Shown piece after piece: positions 51,424 through 59,385 of a DNA stretch of 64,000 nt. Every line of letters starts with the position of its first letter. Position 1 is the stretch's first letter. The notes below the pieces were generated by a model, which was not told the DNA's origin, ran no database searches, and worked only from the letters and a program-made list of their open reading frames with translations. The stretch is from contig NZ_CP006367.1 of assembly GCF_001442755.1 (NCBI RefSeq), positions 992,001 through 1,056,000 of the forward strand, in the 5' to 3' direction. The stretch comes from Aureimonas sp. AU20 (GTDB lineage: Bacteria; Pseudomonadota; Alphaproteobacteria; Rhizobiales; Rhizobiaceae). A program made the position numbers and the translations under genes.

Positions 51424-52868
51424 CGCTGCGCCGCCTTCTGCCGCGCGGCTTCGGCCTGTAGAAAGGTCGGGCCGGCGGGAGGCACCGGCATGTCGCGATG
51501 GCGCGTCCAGGCGCCGCCGACCAGCGGCAGCGAGGCGATGCGCCCGCGCGCGCCGCCCATGAGATGCAGCGCCCGCGCGGCAAGGCTCGTGGCCGGCCGG
51601 TAAAGCCGGGGATGCGTCGCCAGCCAGCGCCAGAGGCCGAGCCCGGCGCGCATGGTGCGCGGCTCCAGCCCTTCGCGCCAACTCGCCGTGCGCCAGCCCT
51701 TGAGCAGGGTCGGCAGCGGAATGTCCACCGGGCAGACCTCGCGGCAGCGCCCGTTCAGCGTGCAAGCATGGGCGAGGTCGCGCGTCTTGTGGGTCAGCCC
51801 GTCGAAGATCGGCGTCAGCACCGCGCCCATCGGGCCGGGATAGGTGCCGCCATAGGCGTGGCCGCCGATCTGGTTGAAGACGGGGCAATGGTTCATACAG
51901 GCGCCGCAGCGGATGCAGCGCAGCATGGCGCGCATCTCCTCGCCCGCCAGCATGCGCGTGCGCCCGTTGTCGACGAGCACGATGTGGAACTCCTCCGGCC
52001 CGTCGAGATCGCCCGCGCGCTTGGGGCCGGTGTGGAAGGTCGTGTACTGCGTCAGCGCCGCGCCCGTGGCCGAGCGCACGAGAAGCCGCAGCATCATCGC
52101 GGCATGGGCGGCGGAAGGAACGAGCTTTTCGATGCCGGCCGTCGCGATGTGGATGCGGGGCGGCGTCGTGGTCATCTCGGCATTGCCCTCGTTCGTCACG
52201 GTGCAGACGCTGCCCGTGTCGGCGATAAGGAAATTGGCGCCGGAAATGCCGATATCGGCGTCGAGAAAGCGCTGGCGCAGGTGCCGGCGGGCGGAGGCCG
52301 CCATGGCCTCCGCCGTTTCCTCCCGGTGCGGGTCGGCATGGGCGGCGCGGAACAGCTCGGAAATCTGCTCGCGCGTCTTGTGCATGGCGGGCCAGATGAT
52401 GTGGCTCGGCCGCTCGCCGGCGAGCTGCACGATATGCTCGGCGAGGTCGGTCTCGACCCGCTCGATGCCGGCCTCTTCCAAGGCGTGCGGCAGGCCGATC
52501 TCTTCGCCCAGCATGGACTTGGAGCGCGTCACGCTTTTCGCGCCCGCCTTGCGGCAGATGTCCACGACGATGCGGCAGGCCTTGTCCGACGTTTCGGCAT
52601 AATGAATTACCGCGCCGCTGGCGCGGGCATTGCGCTCGAACTCGGCGAGGTAATGACCGAGGTTCTGAACCACGTGATCCTTGATCGCCTTGCCGCGCTC
52701 GCGCGCCACCGCGAAGTCCGGCCATTGGCCGACGATTGCGGCGCGCTTGGTGCGCGCTGTGCCGGTGGTGCGGTCGATCGCCGTCTTCAGCCAGCGATCG
52801 CCCAGCGCGCCGTCGGCCCGGGCGAGGAAGTCCGGCATGGCTTCGGAAGCGGACGCGGGCGCGCTCAC
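51420..52868 (-). CDS. lutB: L-lactate utilisation iron-sulphur protein LutB
   Basis: LutB of 482 residues has an N-terminal LUD domain with DICRKAGAKSVTRSKSMLGEEIGL, HIIWPAMHKTREQISELF and GISGANFLIADTGSVCTVTNEGN. A ferredoxin-like domain follows with CIRCGACMNHCPVFNQIGG (complete four-Cys motif). The second cluster motif reads ACTLNGRCREVCPVDIPLP, where Asn replaces the second Cys of the usual CxxCxxCxxxCP. A C-terminal DUF3390-type tail ends the protein. GTG 52868 overlaps the lutA stop (GTGA). The protein transfers electrons from lactate to an unknown acceptor. Confidence 0.93.
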   Translation of the reverse strand: MSAPASASEAMPDFLARADGALGDRWLKTAIDRTTGTARTKRAAIVGQWPDFAVARERGKAIKDHVVQNLGHYLAEFERNARASGAVIHYAETSDKACRIVVDICRKAGAKSVTRSKSMLGEEIGLPHALEEAGIERVETDLAEHIVQLAGERPSHIIWPAMHKTREQISELFRAAHADPHREETAEAMAASARRHLRQRFLDADIGISGANFLIADTGSVCTVTNEGNAEMTTTPPRIHIATAGIEKLVPSAAHAAMMLRLLVRSATGAALTQYTTFHTGPKRAGDLDGPEEFHIVLVDNGRTRMLAGEEMRAMLRCIRCGACMNHCPVFNQIGGHAYGGTYPGPMGAVLTPIFDGLTHKTRDLAHACTLNGRCREVCPVDIPLPTLLKGWRTASWREGLEPRTMRAGLGLWRWLATHPRLYRPATSLAARALHLMGGARGRIASLPLVGGAWTRHRDMPVPPAGPTFLQAEAARQKAAQR

Positions 52869-53641
52869 GGCTTTTCTCCGATCGCGGGGCCGCCAAGCCG
52901 CCCGGCCACGGCCTCCACCGTGTGGAAGATGCGCACGGCCGAGCCGCGCCGTTGCAGCTTGCCGGCCATGTTCATGAGGCAGCCGAGATCGCCGCCGAGC
53001 AGGATCGCGGCGCCCGTGGATTCCACGGCCTCGGCCTTTTCCTCCACCACCGCATTGGCGATGGCGGGATATTTCACGCAGAACGTGCCGCCGAAACCGC
53101 AGCAGACATTGCTGCCCGGCAGGGGCACGAGGTCGAGCCCCTCGGCGCTTTCGAGCAGGCGGCGCGGCTGGTCGTGCACGCCGAGCTCGCGAAGGCCCGA
53201 GCAGGTGTCGTGATAGGTCGCCTTGGCGTCAAAGCGCGTCCGAGCGGGCTGGAAATCCATGACATCCACGAGAAAGCTGGTGATCTCGTGGGTGCGCGCG
53301 GCAAGGTCTTCCGCCCGGCGCAGCCAGACGGGGTCGTCCCGGAACGTGTGGGTGTAGTCGTGGCGGATCGTGCCTGCGCAGGAGCCGGACGGCGCCACCA
53401 CATAGGCATAGCCCTCCAGCGCCTCGATCTGGTGGCGCGCCATGGCACGCCCGCCCATCTCGTCTCCGGAATTGAACGCCGGCTGGCCGCAGCAGGTCTG
53501 CGCCAGCGGCACGTCCACCTCGCAGCCCGCCGCCACCAGAAGATCGCGCGTCGCCTCGGCGATGCCGGGCCGCATGACGTTGACGAGGCAGGTGACGAAG
53601 AGGGCGACGCGGGGCCGCTCGGGTTTGGATCGCTCTCCCAT
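52865..53641 (-). CDS. lutA: L-lactate utilisation iron-sulphur protein LutA
   Basis: LutA of 258 residues with two CCG domains, related to heterodisulfide reductase subunit B and glycolate oxidase GlcF. The first domain contains VALFVTCLVNVMRPGI and TCCGQPAFNSGD; the second has YHDTCSGLRELGV and VCCGFGGTFCVKYPAIANAV. The paired CCG motifs bind iron-sulphur clusters. It is the first gene of lutABC. No LldR-type regulator or lactate permease is adjacent; the divergent 88-residue gene lies 160 bp upstream. Confidence 0.94.
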   Translation of the reverse strand: MGERSKPERPRVALFVTCLVNVMRPGIAEATRDLLVAAGCEVDVPLAQTCCGQPAFNSGDEMGGRAMARHQIEALEGYAYVVAPSGSCAGTIRHDYTHTFRDDPVWLRRAEDLAARTHEITSFLVDVMDFQPARTRFDAKATYHDTCSGLRELGVHDQPRRLLESAEGLDLVPLPGSNVCCGFGGTFCVKYPAIANAVVEEKAEAVESTGAAILLGGDLGCLMNMAGKLQRRGSAVRIFHTVEAVAGRLGGPAIGEKP

Positions 53642-53801
53642 GGCGGCCTCCTTGCCGTCTTGGCTTGTGCCCCACCTTTGCGACGGCGCGCGCGCGGGCG
53701 CAAGGCGGCGTATCGCGGCGGGGAAGGGTGCCCGCGAAGGCGCTTGGCAGCGTCGAAGACTCGTGCTTAACTTTTCCTCAATCCGAACGGAGGCCTAGAA
53801 A

Positions 53802-54068
53802 ATGTACGTAGTCCGTATCGATTGCGAAGATGCCCGCAAGTTCCAGGTCTTCACGAAGCTGCGTGACGCGCGCGTCTTCGCGCGGGAAGCCGGCGAAGGC
53901 GAGGGCGTGGAAGATGCGCCCGTCATTTTCGAGGTGCCCGGCACGGAGGACGCCGAGATCGCCGTGATGGCGGTGCGCGACGGGATGGGGCTTCCCGTGA
54001 TCGAGCCCGAGCCGGACGCAGCGGTGATTCTGGCCTCCATGGGGCTGGGCACGGGGCTGCGGATCTAA
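53802..54068 (+). CDS. Hypothetical protein, 88 residues
   Basis: Small acidic soluble protein with a strong ribosome site (GGAGG 7 bases before ATG). It begins MYVVRIDCEDARKFQVFTKL and contains a beta-alpha-beta-like pattern (VFTKLRDARVFAREAGEGEG, VIFEVPGTEDAEIAVMAVRDG). The pattern suggests a compact alpha/beta fold. No signal peptide, membrane helix or known motif is present. It is divergent from lutA and convergent with cobS. Function is unknown. Confidence 0.65.
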   Translation: MYVVRIDCEDARKFQVFTKLRDARVFAREAGEGEGVEDAPVIFEVPGTEDAEIAVMAVRDGMGLPVIEPEPDAAVILASMGLGTGLRI

Positions 54069-54231
54069 GAATCAGGGAAAAAGCCTGTCGGGGTCGGCGG
54101 GCCAGGTCTTTCGCGCGCTCATATCAGAGCGAAGGCTTGGCGTTGCTCTCTCACATGACTCGAGCTTCGCTCCTTGCGAACCGGCGATAATCCCTTGGCC
54201 CATCCTGCGTCCGCAGGTCTTGGCCCGGCTT

Positions 54232-55005
54232 CTAGCGCGCAATCGCGAAGCCGAGCAGCAGGAGGATTTCGCAAATCTGCTGCGCGGCGCCCAGCGTGTC
54301 GCCCGTCGTGCCGCCGAGGCGGCGCAGGAGAAAGGCGCGAAACAGGCAGAGGCCACCGACGCCGAGGAGCGCCGGCAGCACCGCGCCCGCGACGCCGCCG
54401 ATGGCCGCGCCGGCAAAGGCCGCGATCGCCCACGCGGCGAAGGCGGCCCACCGGCCCGCCCTTCGGCTCGGTGCCTCCATGCGGCTCGACAGGCCGCCTG
54501 GCCGGGCCGACGGCAGGCTCGACCAGACCCAGGCCATGGCCCCCCGGCTGGCGCCGGCGGCCGCGATCAGCGCCAGGGCGGCGAGCGAGGGCGCGTGGCC
54601 GGCGAGATCGCCGAGCAGCACGGCGCGGGCGGCCACGCTGCCGATCAGCGCCAGCGCGCCATAGGTGCCGATTCGGCTGTCCTTCATGATCTCCAGCGCG
54701 CGCTCGCGCGGGGCATGGCCGAACAGGCCATCCGCCGTGTCGGCAAGCCCGTCTTCGTGCAGCGCGCCCGTTAGCGCGATCAGACACAGAAGGGCGAGCA
54801 GCGCAGCGGCGAGCGGCTGCAGGCCCAGGGCCGCAAGGCTCAAGAGCAGGAGGGCCGGGGGCAGGGCAATGATAAGACCGACAAGGGCGAAGGCCGAGGC
54901 GTCGGCCCCCAGCGGCGGAGGGCTGCCGTCGAAGACGCGCGCGGGGGCCGGCAGGCGCGTCAGAAAGGCGCTCGCGCGCCAGAAGCGTCCCCAAAGCTGA
55001 TCCAT
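54232..55005 (-). CDS. cobS: Adenosylcobinamide-GDP ribazoletransferase (cobalamin synthase)
   Basis: Polytopic membrane enzyme of 257 residues that joins adenosylcobinamide-GDP and alpha-ribazole (phosphate) in the last step of cobalamin synthesis (named CobV in the Pseudomonas scheme). The active-site helix has HEDGLADTADGLFGHAPRERALEIMKDSRIGTYGALAL, and the C-terminus LGGTTGDTLGAAQQICEI is fully conserved. Six or seven hydrophobic helices are evident. Divergent orientation to cobT, which makes the alpha-ribazole phosphate substrate, puts both late-pathway genes together. No cobalamin riboswitch was seen between them. Confidence 0.95.
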   Translation of the reverse strand: MDQLWGRFWRASAFLTRLPAPARVFDGSPPPLGADASAFALVGLIIALPPALLLLSLAALGLQPLAAALLALLCLIALTGALHEDGLADTADGLFGHAPRERALEIMKDSRIGTYGALALIGSVAARAVLLGDLAGHAPSLAALALIAAAGASRGAMAWVWSSLPSARPGGLSSRMEAPSRRAGRWAAFAAWAIAAFAGAAIGGVAGAVLPALLGVGGLCLFRAFLLRRLGGTTGDTLGAAQQICEILLLLGFAIAR

Positions 55006-55322
55006 CGGCTTCCATCCCCCTTGCTCGACGCTTGCCCCGTGAACCCTGGCGCCGGGGCGGGCGCGCCGTCTTTCGTCCTACCGTGCGAAGCGTTGCGGCT
55101 CGGCGGGAATGCCCTTCCGACGAGCGTCCCGTTTGCGCGCGGCCGGCTTCTTCCTTAAGGAGCTTCGCGTCGATCCGAAACGGGGCGCGGCGCCGGCCAA
55201 AGGCGCGGTTCGGCCCGGACGATCCGCCCGCGCGCCTTTGGCCGGCGGCTTCGCCTCGGTTCGACGCCGGCAGCGGACGGTCCGTTCCGCCCGGCCCGCA
55301 TCGTTTCGAGGAACCGCTTTCC
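55006..55322. other. Divergent region between cobS and cobT
   Basis: 317 bp with promoters presumably for both genes. I looked for a cobalamin riboswitch (conserved GCCACTG box and upstream paired core) and did not find one. No coding frame is convincing. Confidence 0.5.
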
Positions 55323-56339
55323 ATGTCCGCCACCGGCCTGCCCTTCGACGATATCCGCGCGCTGATCGCCCAGATGCCGGGACCCGACATCCGCGCCCGC
55401 CACGATGCGCGCCACCGGCAGGAGGAACTGACCAAGCCCTCCGGCAGCCTCGGCCGGCTGGAGGACATCGCGGAATGGATGGCGGCGTGGCAGGGCCGCG
55501 CGCCGACCGTCAACCGGCCGGTGGTCGCCGTCTTCGCCGCCAATCACGGCATTGCCGCCAAGGGCGTCTCGGCCTTTCCGCCGAGCGTGACGCAGGCGAT
55601 GGTGGAGAATTTTGCGGCCGGGGGCGCGGCGATCAACCAGATCTGCGCCACCTTCGACCTCGGCCTCAAGGTCTTCGATCTCGCGCTTGACTATCCCACC
55701 AACGACATTTCGGAGGAGCCGGCGCTCAGCGAGAAGGACTGCGCGGCGACCATGGCCTTCGGCATGGAATGCCTCGCCGACCAGCCCGATCTTCTCTGCA
55801 TCGGCGAAATGGGCATCGGCAACACGGCGGTCGCCGCCGCGCTCTTCGCGGCACTTCTGGGCGGCGAAGCGGCGGACTGGGTCGGGCCGGGCACGGGGCA
55901 GGACGCGGCCGGCATGGCGCACAAGCGCGCCGTGGTGCAGCAGGCGATCGATCTGCACCGCGCGCATTTCGGCAATCCGCTGGAAGTGCTGCGCCGGCTG
56001 GGCGGGCGCGAGATCGCGGCGATGAGCGGCGCGATCCTGGGCGCCCGGCTGCAGCGCGTGCCGGTGATCGTGGACGGGTTCGTCGCGACGGCGGCGGCCG
56101 CCGTGCTTCATGCGCTGGACCCGACCGCGCTCGACCATTGCCTGTTCGGCCATGTCTCGGCCGAGCCCGGCCACCAGGCGGCCCTGGCGCGGATGGGCAA
56201 GGTGCCGCTCCTGGCGCTCGGCATGCGCCTTGGCGAGGGCACGGGCGCGGCGCTGGCGGGCGCCATGGTGAAGGCCGCCATCGCCTGCCACAACGGCATG
56301 GCGACTTTCGCGCAGGCCGGCGTGCCCAATCGCGACTGA
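55323..56339 (+). CDS. cobT: Nicotinate-nucleotide--dimethylbenzimidazole phosphoribosyltransferase
   Basis: CobT (338 residues) transfers the ribose phosphate of nicotinate mononucleotide to 5,6-dimethylbenzimidazole, giving alpha-ribazole phosphate for the lower ligand of cobalamin. Conserved segments are TKPSGSLGRLEDIAEWMA, VFAANHGIAAKGVSAFP, CIGEMGIGNTAVAAAL, PGTGQDAAGMAHK, and the catalytic Glu in LALGMRLGEGTGAALAG. ATG 55323 follows AGGA at 10 bases. It is divergent from cobS and ends at a hairpin shared with the convergent GH16 gene. Confidence 0.96.
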   Translation: MSATGLPFDDIRALIAQMPGPDIRARHDARHRQEELTKPSGSLGRLEDIAEWMAAWQGRAPTVNRPVVAVFAANHGIAAKGVSAFPPSVTQAMVENFAAGGAAINQICATFDLGLKVFDLALDYPTNDISEEPALSEKDCAATMAFGMECLADQPDLLCIGEMGIGNTAVAAALFAALLGGEAADWVGPGTGQDAAGMAHKRAVVQQAIDLHRAHFGNPLEVLRRLGGREIAAMSGAILGARLQRVPVIVDGFVATAAAAVLHALDPTALDHCLFGHVSAEPGHQAALARMGKVPLLALGMRLGEGTGAALAGAMVKAAIACHNGMATFAQAGVPNRD

Positions 56340-56346
56340 ACGACGA

Positions 56347-56377
56347 AAGGCGGAGCCGCCCGGCTCCGCCCCTTTTG
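56347..56377. terminator. Hairpin between cobT and GH16 gene
   Basis: The stem GGCGGAGCC / GGCTCCGCC has a 4-nt loop; CCTTTT follows on the plus strand and TTTC on the minus strand. It serves both convergent genes. Confidence 0.6.
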
Positions 56378-56392
56378 GCATGGGCTCCGGCT

Positions 56393-59215
56393 TCAGCCGA
56401 AGACGTGATGGTCGGTCAGGTCCTTCACCGTCTCGTTGAGGAAGGTCACCTTGTCGCCGCCGTCGAAGAAGACCACGACCGAGCTGCCGGACTGCACCAT
56501 CGCCGGCAGCTGGCCGTGATGGCCATAAGCCGACCAGTCGACCCGGTCCTCAGCCGCGTTGAAGTCGGTGATCGTGTCCGCGCCGCCGCCGGGGCCGAAG
56601 ACGAAGAGATCGCGCCCCGAGCCGCCGGTCAACCAGTCGTTGCCGCCGCCGCCCCGGATCGTGTCGTCGCCGGCCTTGCCGTCGATGATGTCGTTGCCCG
56701 CGCCGCCGGTGAGAACGTTGCCGACCGCGTTTCCGTAGAGCGAGGCGGCCGTGTCGCCGGCCGTGCCCCGAACGGCCGAGCCGGTCAGGATCAACTGCTC
56801 GACATTGGCGGGCAGGGTGATGTCGATGCTGGAGATCACCGTGTCGCGCCCTTCGCCGGGCCGCTCGATGACGAGGTCGAGCGGATTGTCGACATAGTAG
56901 ATGTCGTCGCCCGTGCCGCCGATCATCGTGTCCGCGCCGGCCTTGCCGTCCAGCTGGTCGTTTCCGCCGCCGCCGATCAGGATGTTGTCCAACGCGTTGC
57001 CGTGCAGGACATTGTCGAGATCGTTGCCGGTGGCGCGCAGGGCGCTGCCGGTGAGGACAAGCTTCTCGACATTGTCGGGCAGCGTGTAGTCCACGGAGGA
57101 GTTGATGCAGTCGGAGCCTTCGCCCGCCGCTTCCACGACCCTGTCGCCGGCATTGTCGACATAATAGGTGTCGTTGCCCGTGCCGCCGGCCATCGTGTCC
57201 GCGCCCGCCCCGCCGTCCAGCACGTCGTTTCCGGCGCCGCCCCACAGGGTGTTGTTCATGGCGTTGCCAAGAAGCGTGTTGTCCAGCGCGTTGCCGGTGC
57301 CCCGCAGGGCGCTGCCGGTCAGCGTCAGATTCTCGACATTGTCGGGCAGGATGTAGTCGATCGAGGCGGCGACGGTGTCGCGCCCTTCGCCGGGCTTCTC
57401 GACCACGAGATCGCCCGCATTGTCGACGTCGTAATAGTCGTCGCCCGTGCCGCCGATCATCGTGTCGGCGCCGCCCTGGCCCATCAGCGTGTCGTTGCCG
57501 GCGCCGCCGATCAGCGTGTTGGCTTCCGCGTTGCCGAACATGCGGTTGGCCTCGTCGTTGCCCACCACCTTTAGCGCGCCCGACAGGAGGACGACGTTCT
57601 CGACATTGTCGGGCAGCGTGTAGTCCACCGAGGTGTGGACCGTGTCCGTGCCGCCGCCGGCCTTTTCCAGGATCGTGTCGCCCGAATGGGTCACGACAAA
57701 CGTGTCGTCGCGCGCGGTGCCGACAAGCGCCTGGAATGCGGGCTTGGCCGGCGTGGCGACCAGCGAGTTCGTCGGCACCGAGGCGAGCGGGCTGTTGGCC
57801 AAGCTATAGGCGCGGATATAGTCCACCTTGAGGTCCGCGCCGTTGAAGGTCGAGGCATCCGCCGTCTTGTCGATGGCCAGATTCACCAGCATGTACATCG
57901 GCCCGTGCATGTCGGCCGGCGTCGCGACGGACTTCACCGCCGTTCCGTCGAGATACCAGGTCACCTGGCTGGCCGTCCAAAGCACGCCGTAGGTGTGGTA
58001 ACCCGTGGTGAGATCGGGCGTGAAGATCGTGCTGGAAAGCTGGTTGTCCTTGCCGGTCGAATGGTCGTGGGTCGTCGCGGTCCACAGATCCGTGCCGTGG
58101 CTTTCCATGACGTCGAGCTCGGAGCCGCTCTTGCTCGTGGTGTAGAGCCAGAAGGCGGGCCAGACGCCCTGTCCGGCGGGCACGTCCATGCGCGCTTCGA
58201 AATAGCCGTAGGTCTGGGCGAAGCTGTCGCGCGTGGTCAGGAGGCCCGACGTGTACTGGTAGCCGTAGAGCGCGCCGAGCTTTGCGTCCGGCGTCTTGTC
58301 GGCATGGATGGTGAGAACGCCGTCCTTGACCTTGAACGGGTCGATCGAGACGGACTTGCCGTATTTGTCGACCATGGAGGTGTCGACATAAAGCTGCTTC
58401 TCGCTGTTGGCGGGAAGCGTGCGGGCGGCGACGCCGTTGCGATCTCCGCCCCAGCCATAGTCGGTGCGCCAGGTGCCGCCGTTCTGGCCGTTCGACAGGT
58501 TGAGGCTGTTGAAATCCTCGTTGAAGGTCTGCTTGAACTGCGAAGTGTCGAGCTTCAGATGAAAATTGTCGGCGCTGAAATCGGCGACCTTCGTGTCGAG
58601 GATCTTCACGGAATCGGTGGCCGACATCTTCAGGACGACATCGTTGCCGACCTGCGTCATCGCCGCCTTTACCTGCGAGAAGCTGGTGAAATCGTAGCCG
58701 CTGAGGCGGATCGTGTCCGGCAGGATGGAGGGGCTGGAGGTCTTGCCGGGGTGGAAGTCGGTGATGACGTCGTAGCCAGACTTGGCGCTGAAGTCGAAGA
58801 TGTCGCCGCCACCGCCGCCGGTCAGCACGTCGTTGCCGGCGCCGCCATTGATGATCTGGCTCTTGGCGTTGCCGACGATGTAGTTGGCGAGCGAATTGCC
58901 GAAGACGCCGTCGGCATAGCCGACGAAGGCATTCTCGACATGGTCGGGCATCACGAAGCTGCCGCTGAGATAGACTGAGTCGATGCCGCCGCCGGCCTTC
59001 TCGACGATCTTGGTTCCGGTCTGGACCTGATAGTAACGGTCGTCGCCGTTGCCGCCGATCAGCGTGTAGTTGCCGACGCCGACAGTAAACCCGTCGTTCT
59101 CGTCCGTTCCCGTCGCCGTGCCGTTCACCAGCTTCGAGCTGGTATAGGCATTGCCGGCTTTGACATAACCGCCGCTGAGCTTGACGGGGTTCCCGAAGAA
59201 ATCCTGAAGCGCCAT
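56393..59215 (-). CDS. Secreted GH16 endoglycanase with RTX-type repeats (ExsH/PlyA-like)
   Basis: Extracellular enzyme of 940 residues without a classical signal peptide, as expected for a type I secretion cargo. An N-terminal RTX-like block (about 45-155) has IGGNGDDRYYQVQ and NGGAGNDVLTGGGGGD nonapeptides. A GH16 catalytic domain follows (about 230-475) with YGYFEARMDVPAGQGVWPAF and the active-site ELDVME (nucleophile E366, acid/base E371). Four tandem 89-residue modules (529-884) come next, each with LPDNVE, GNALDN-like and GGAGND/GADTMIGGTGDD motifs. A final RTX and VVFFDGGDKVTFLNETVKDL stretch ends in a short hydrophobic tail. GH16 enzymes of this layout depolymerise succinoglycan-type EPS. 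The adjacent acyltransferase and distant PrsDE-like exporter fit. Confidence 0.93.
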   Translation of the reverse strand: MALQDFFGNPVKLSGGYVKAGNAYTSSKLVNGTATGTDENDGFTVGVGNYTLIGGNGDDRYYQVQTGTKIVEKAGGGIDSVYLSGSFVMPDHVENAFVGYADGVFGNSLANYIVGNAKSQIINGGAGNDVLTGGGGGDIFDFSAKSGYDVITDFHPGKTSSPSILPDTIRLSGYDFTSFSQVKAAMTQVGNDVVLKMSATDSVKILDTKVADFSADNFHLKLDTSQFKQTFNEDFNSLNLSNGQNGGTWRTDYGWGGDRNGVAARTLPANSEKQLYVDTSMVDKYGKSVSIDPFKVKDGVLTIHADKTPDAKLGALYGYQYTSGLLTTRDSFAQTYGYFEARMDVPAGQGVWPAFWLYTTSKSGSELDVMESHGTDLWTATTHDHSTGKDNQLSSTIFTPDLTTGYHTYGVLWTASQVTWYLDGTAVKSVATPADMHGPMYMLVNLAIDKTADASTFNGADLKVDYIRAYSLANSPLASVPTNSLVATPAKPAFQALVGTARDDTFVVTHSGDTILEKAGGGTDTVHTSVDYTLPDNVENVVLLSGALKVVGNDEANRMFGNAEANTLIGGAGNDTLMGQGGADTMIGGTGDDYYDVDNAGDLVVEKPGEGRDTVAASIDYILPDNVENLTLTGSALRGTGNALDNTLLGNAMNNTLWGGAGNDVLDGGAGADTMAGGTGNDTYYVDNAGDRVVEAAGEGSDCINSSVDYTLPDNVEKLVLTGSALRATGNDLDNVLHGNALDNILIGGGGNDQLDGKAGADTMIGGTGDDIYYVDNPLDLVIERPGEGRDTVISSIDITLPANVEQLILTGSAVRGTAGDTAASLYGNAVGNVLTGGAGNDIIDGKAGDDTIRGGGGNDWLTGGSGRDLFVFGPGGGADTITDFNAAEDRVDWSAYGHHGQLPAMVQSGSSVVVFFDGGDKVTFLNETVKDLTDHHVFG
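56564..57631 (-). repeat. Four tandem 267-bp modules within the GH16 gene
   Basis: The protein repeats SxDYxLPDNVExLxLTGSALxxTGNxLDNxL...GGxGNDxLDG...GGTGDDxYYVDN...GEGRDTV four times at an 89-residue period (residues 529, 618, 707 and 796). The fourth module is most diverged. Each has paired calcium-binding GGxGxD turns. They are parallel beta-roll repeats, not a CRISPR array. Confidence 0.85.
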
Positions 59216-59385
59216 GTTGCATCCCTCTGAGCTTGGAAGGATGCTACGCGGGGAGTCCTAACTCCTCTGGGTTATGTCATTTATGATTTTAACGACTTGG
59301 GCTCTTGCGGGAAATCAGGCAAGCAAAGCAAATGGATCGTTCGGATCGCGCGAAGATATAGTTCAAATCCGAGCCAATCCTGCTC

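Noticed and set aside
55006..55322. Cobalamin riboswitch between cobS and cobT
   Set aside because: Expected from context, but no GCCACTG box or paired core could be found on either strand.
56564..57631. Periodic repeats resembling a direct-repeat array
   Set aside because: The 267-bp period is in frame and encodes RTX beta-roll modules; there are no CRISPR-size repeats or cas genes.
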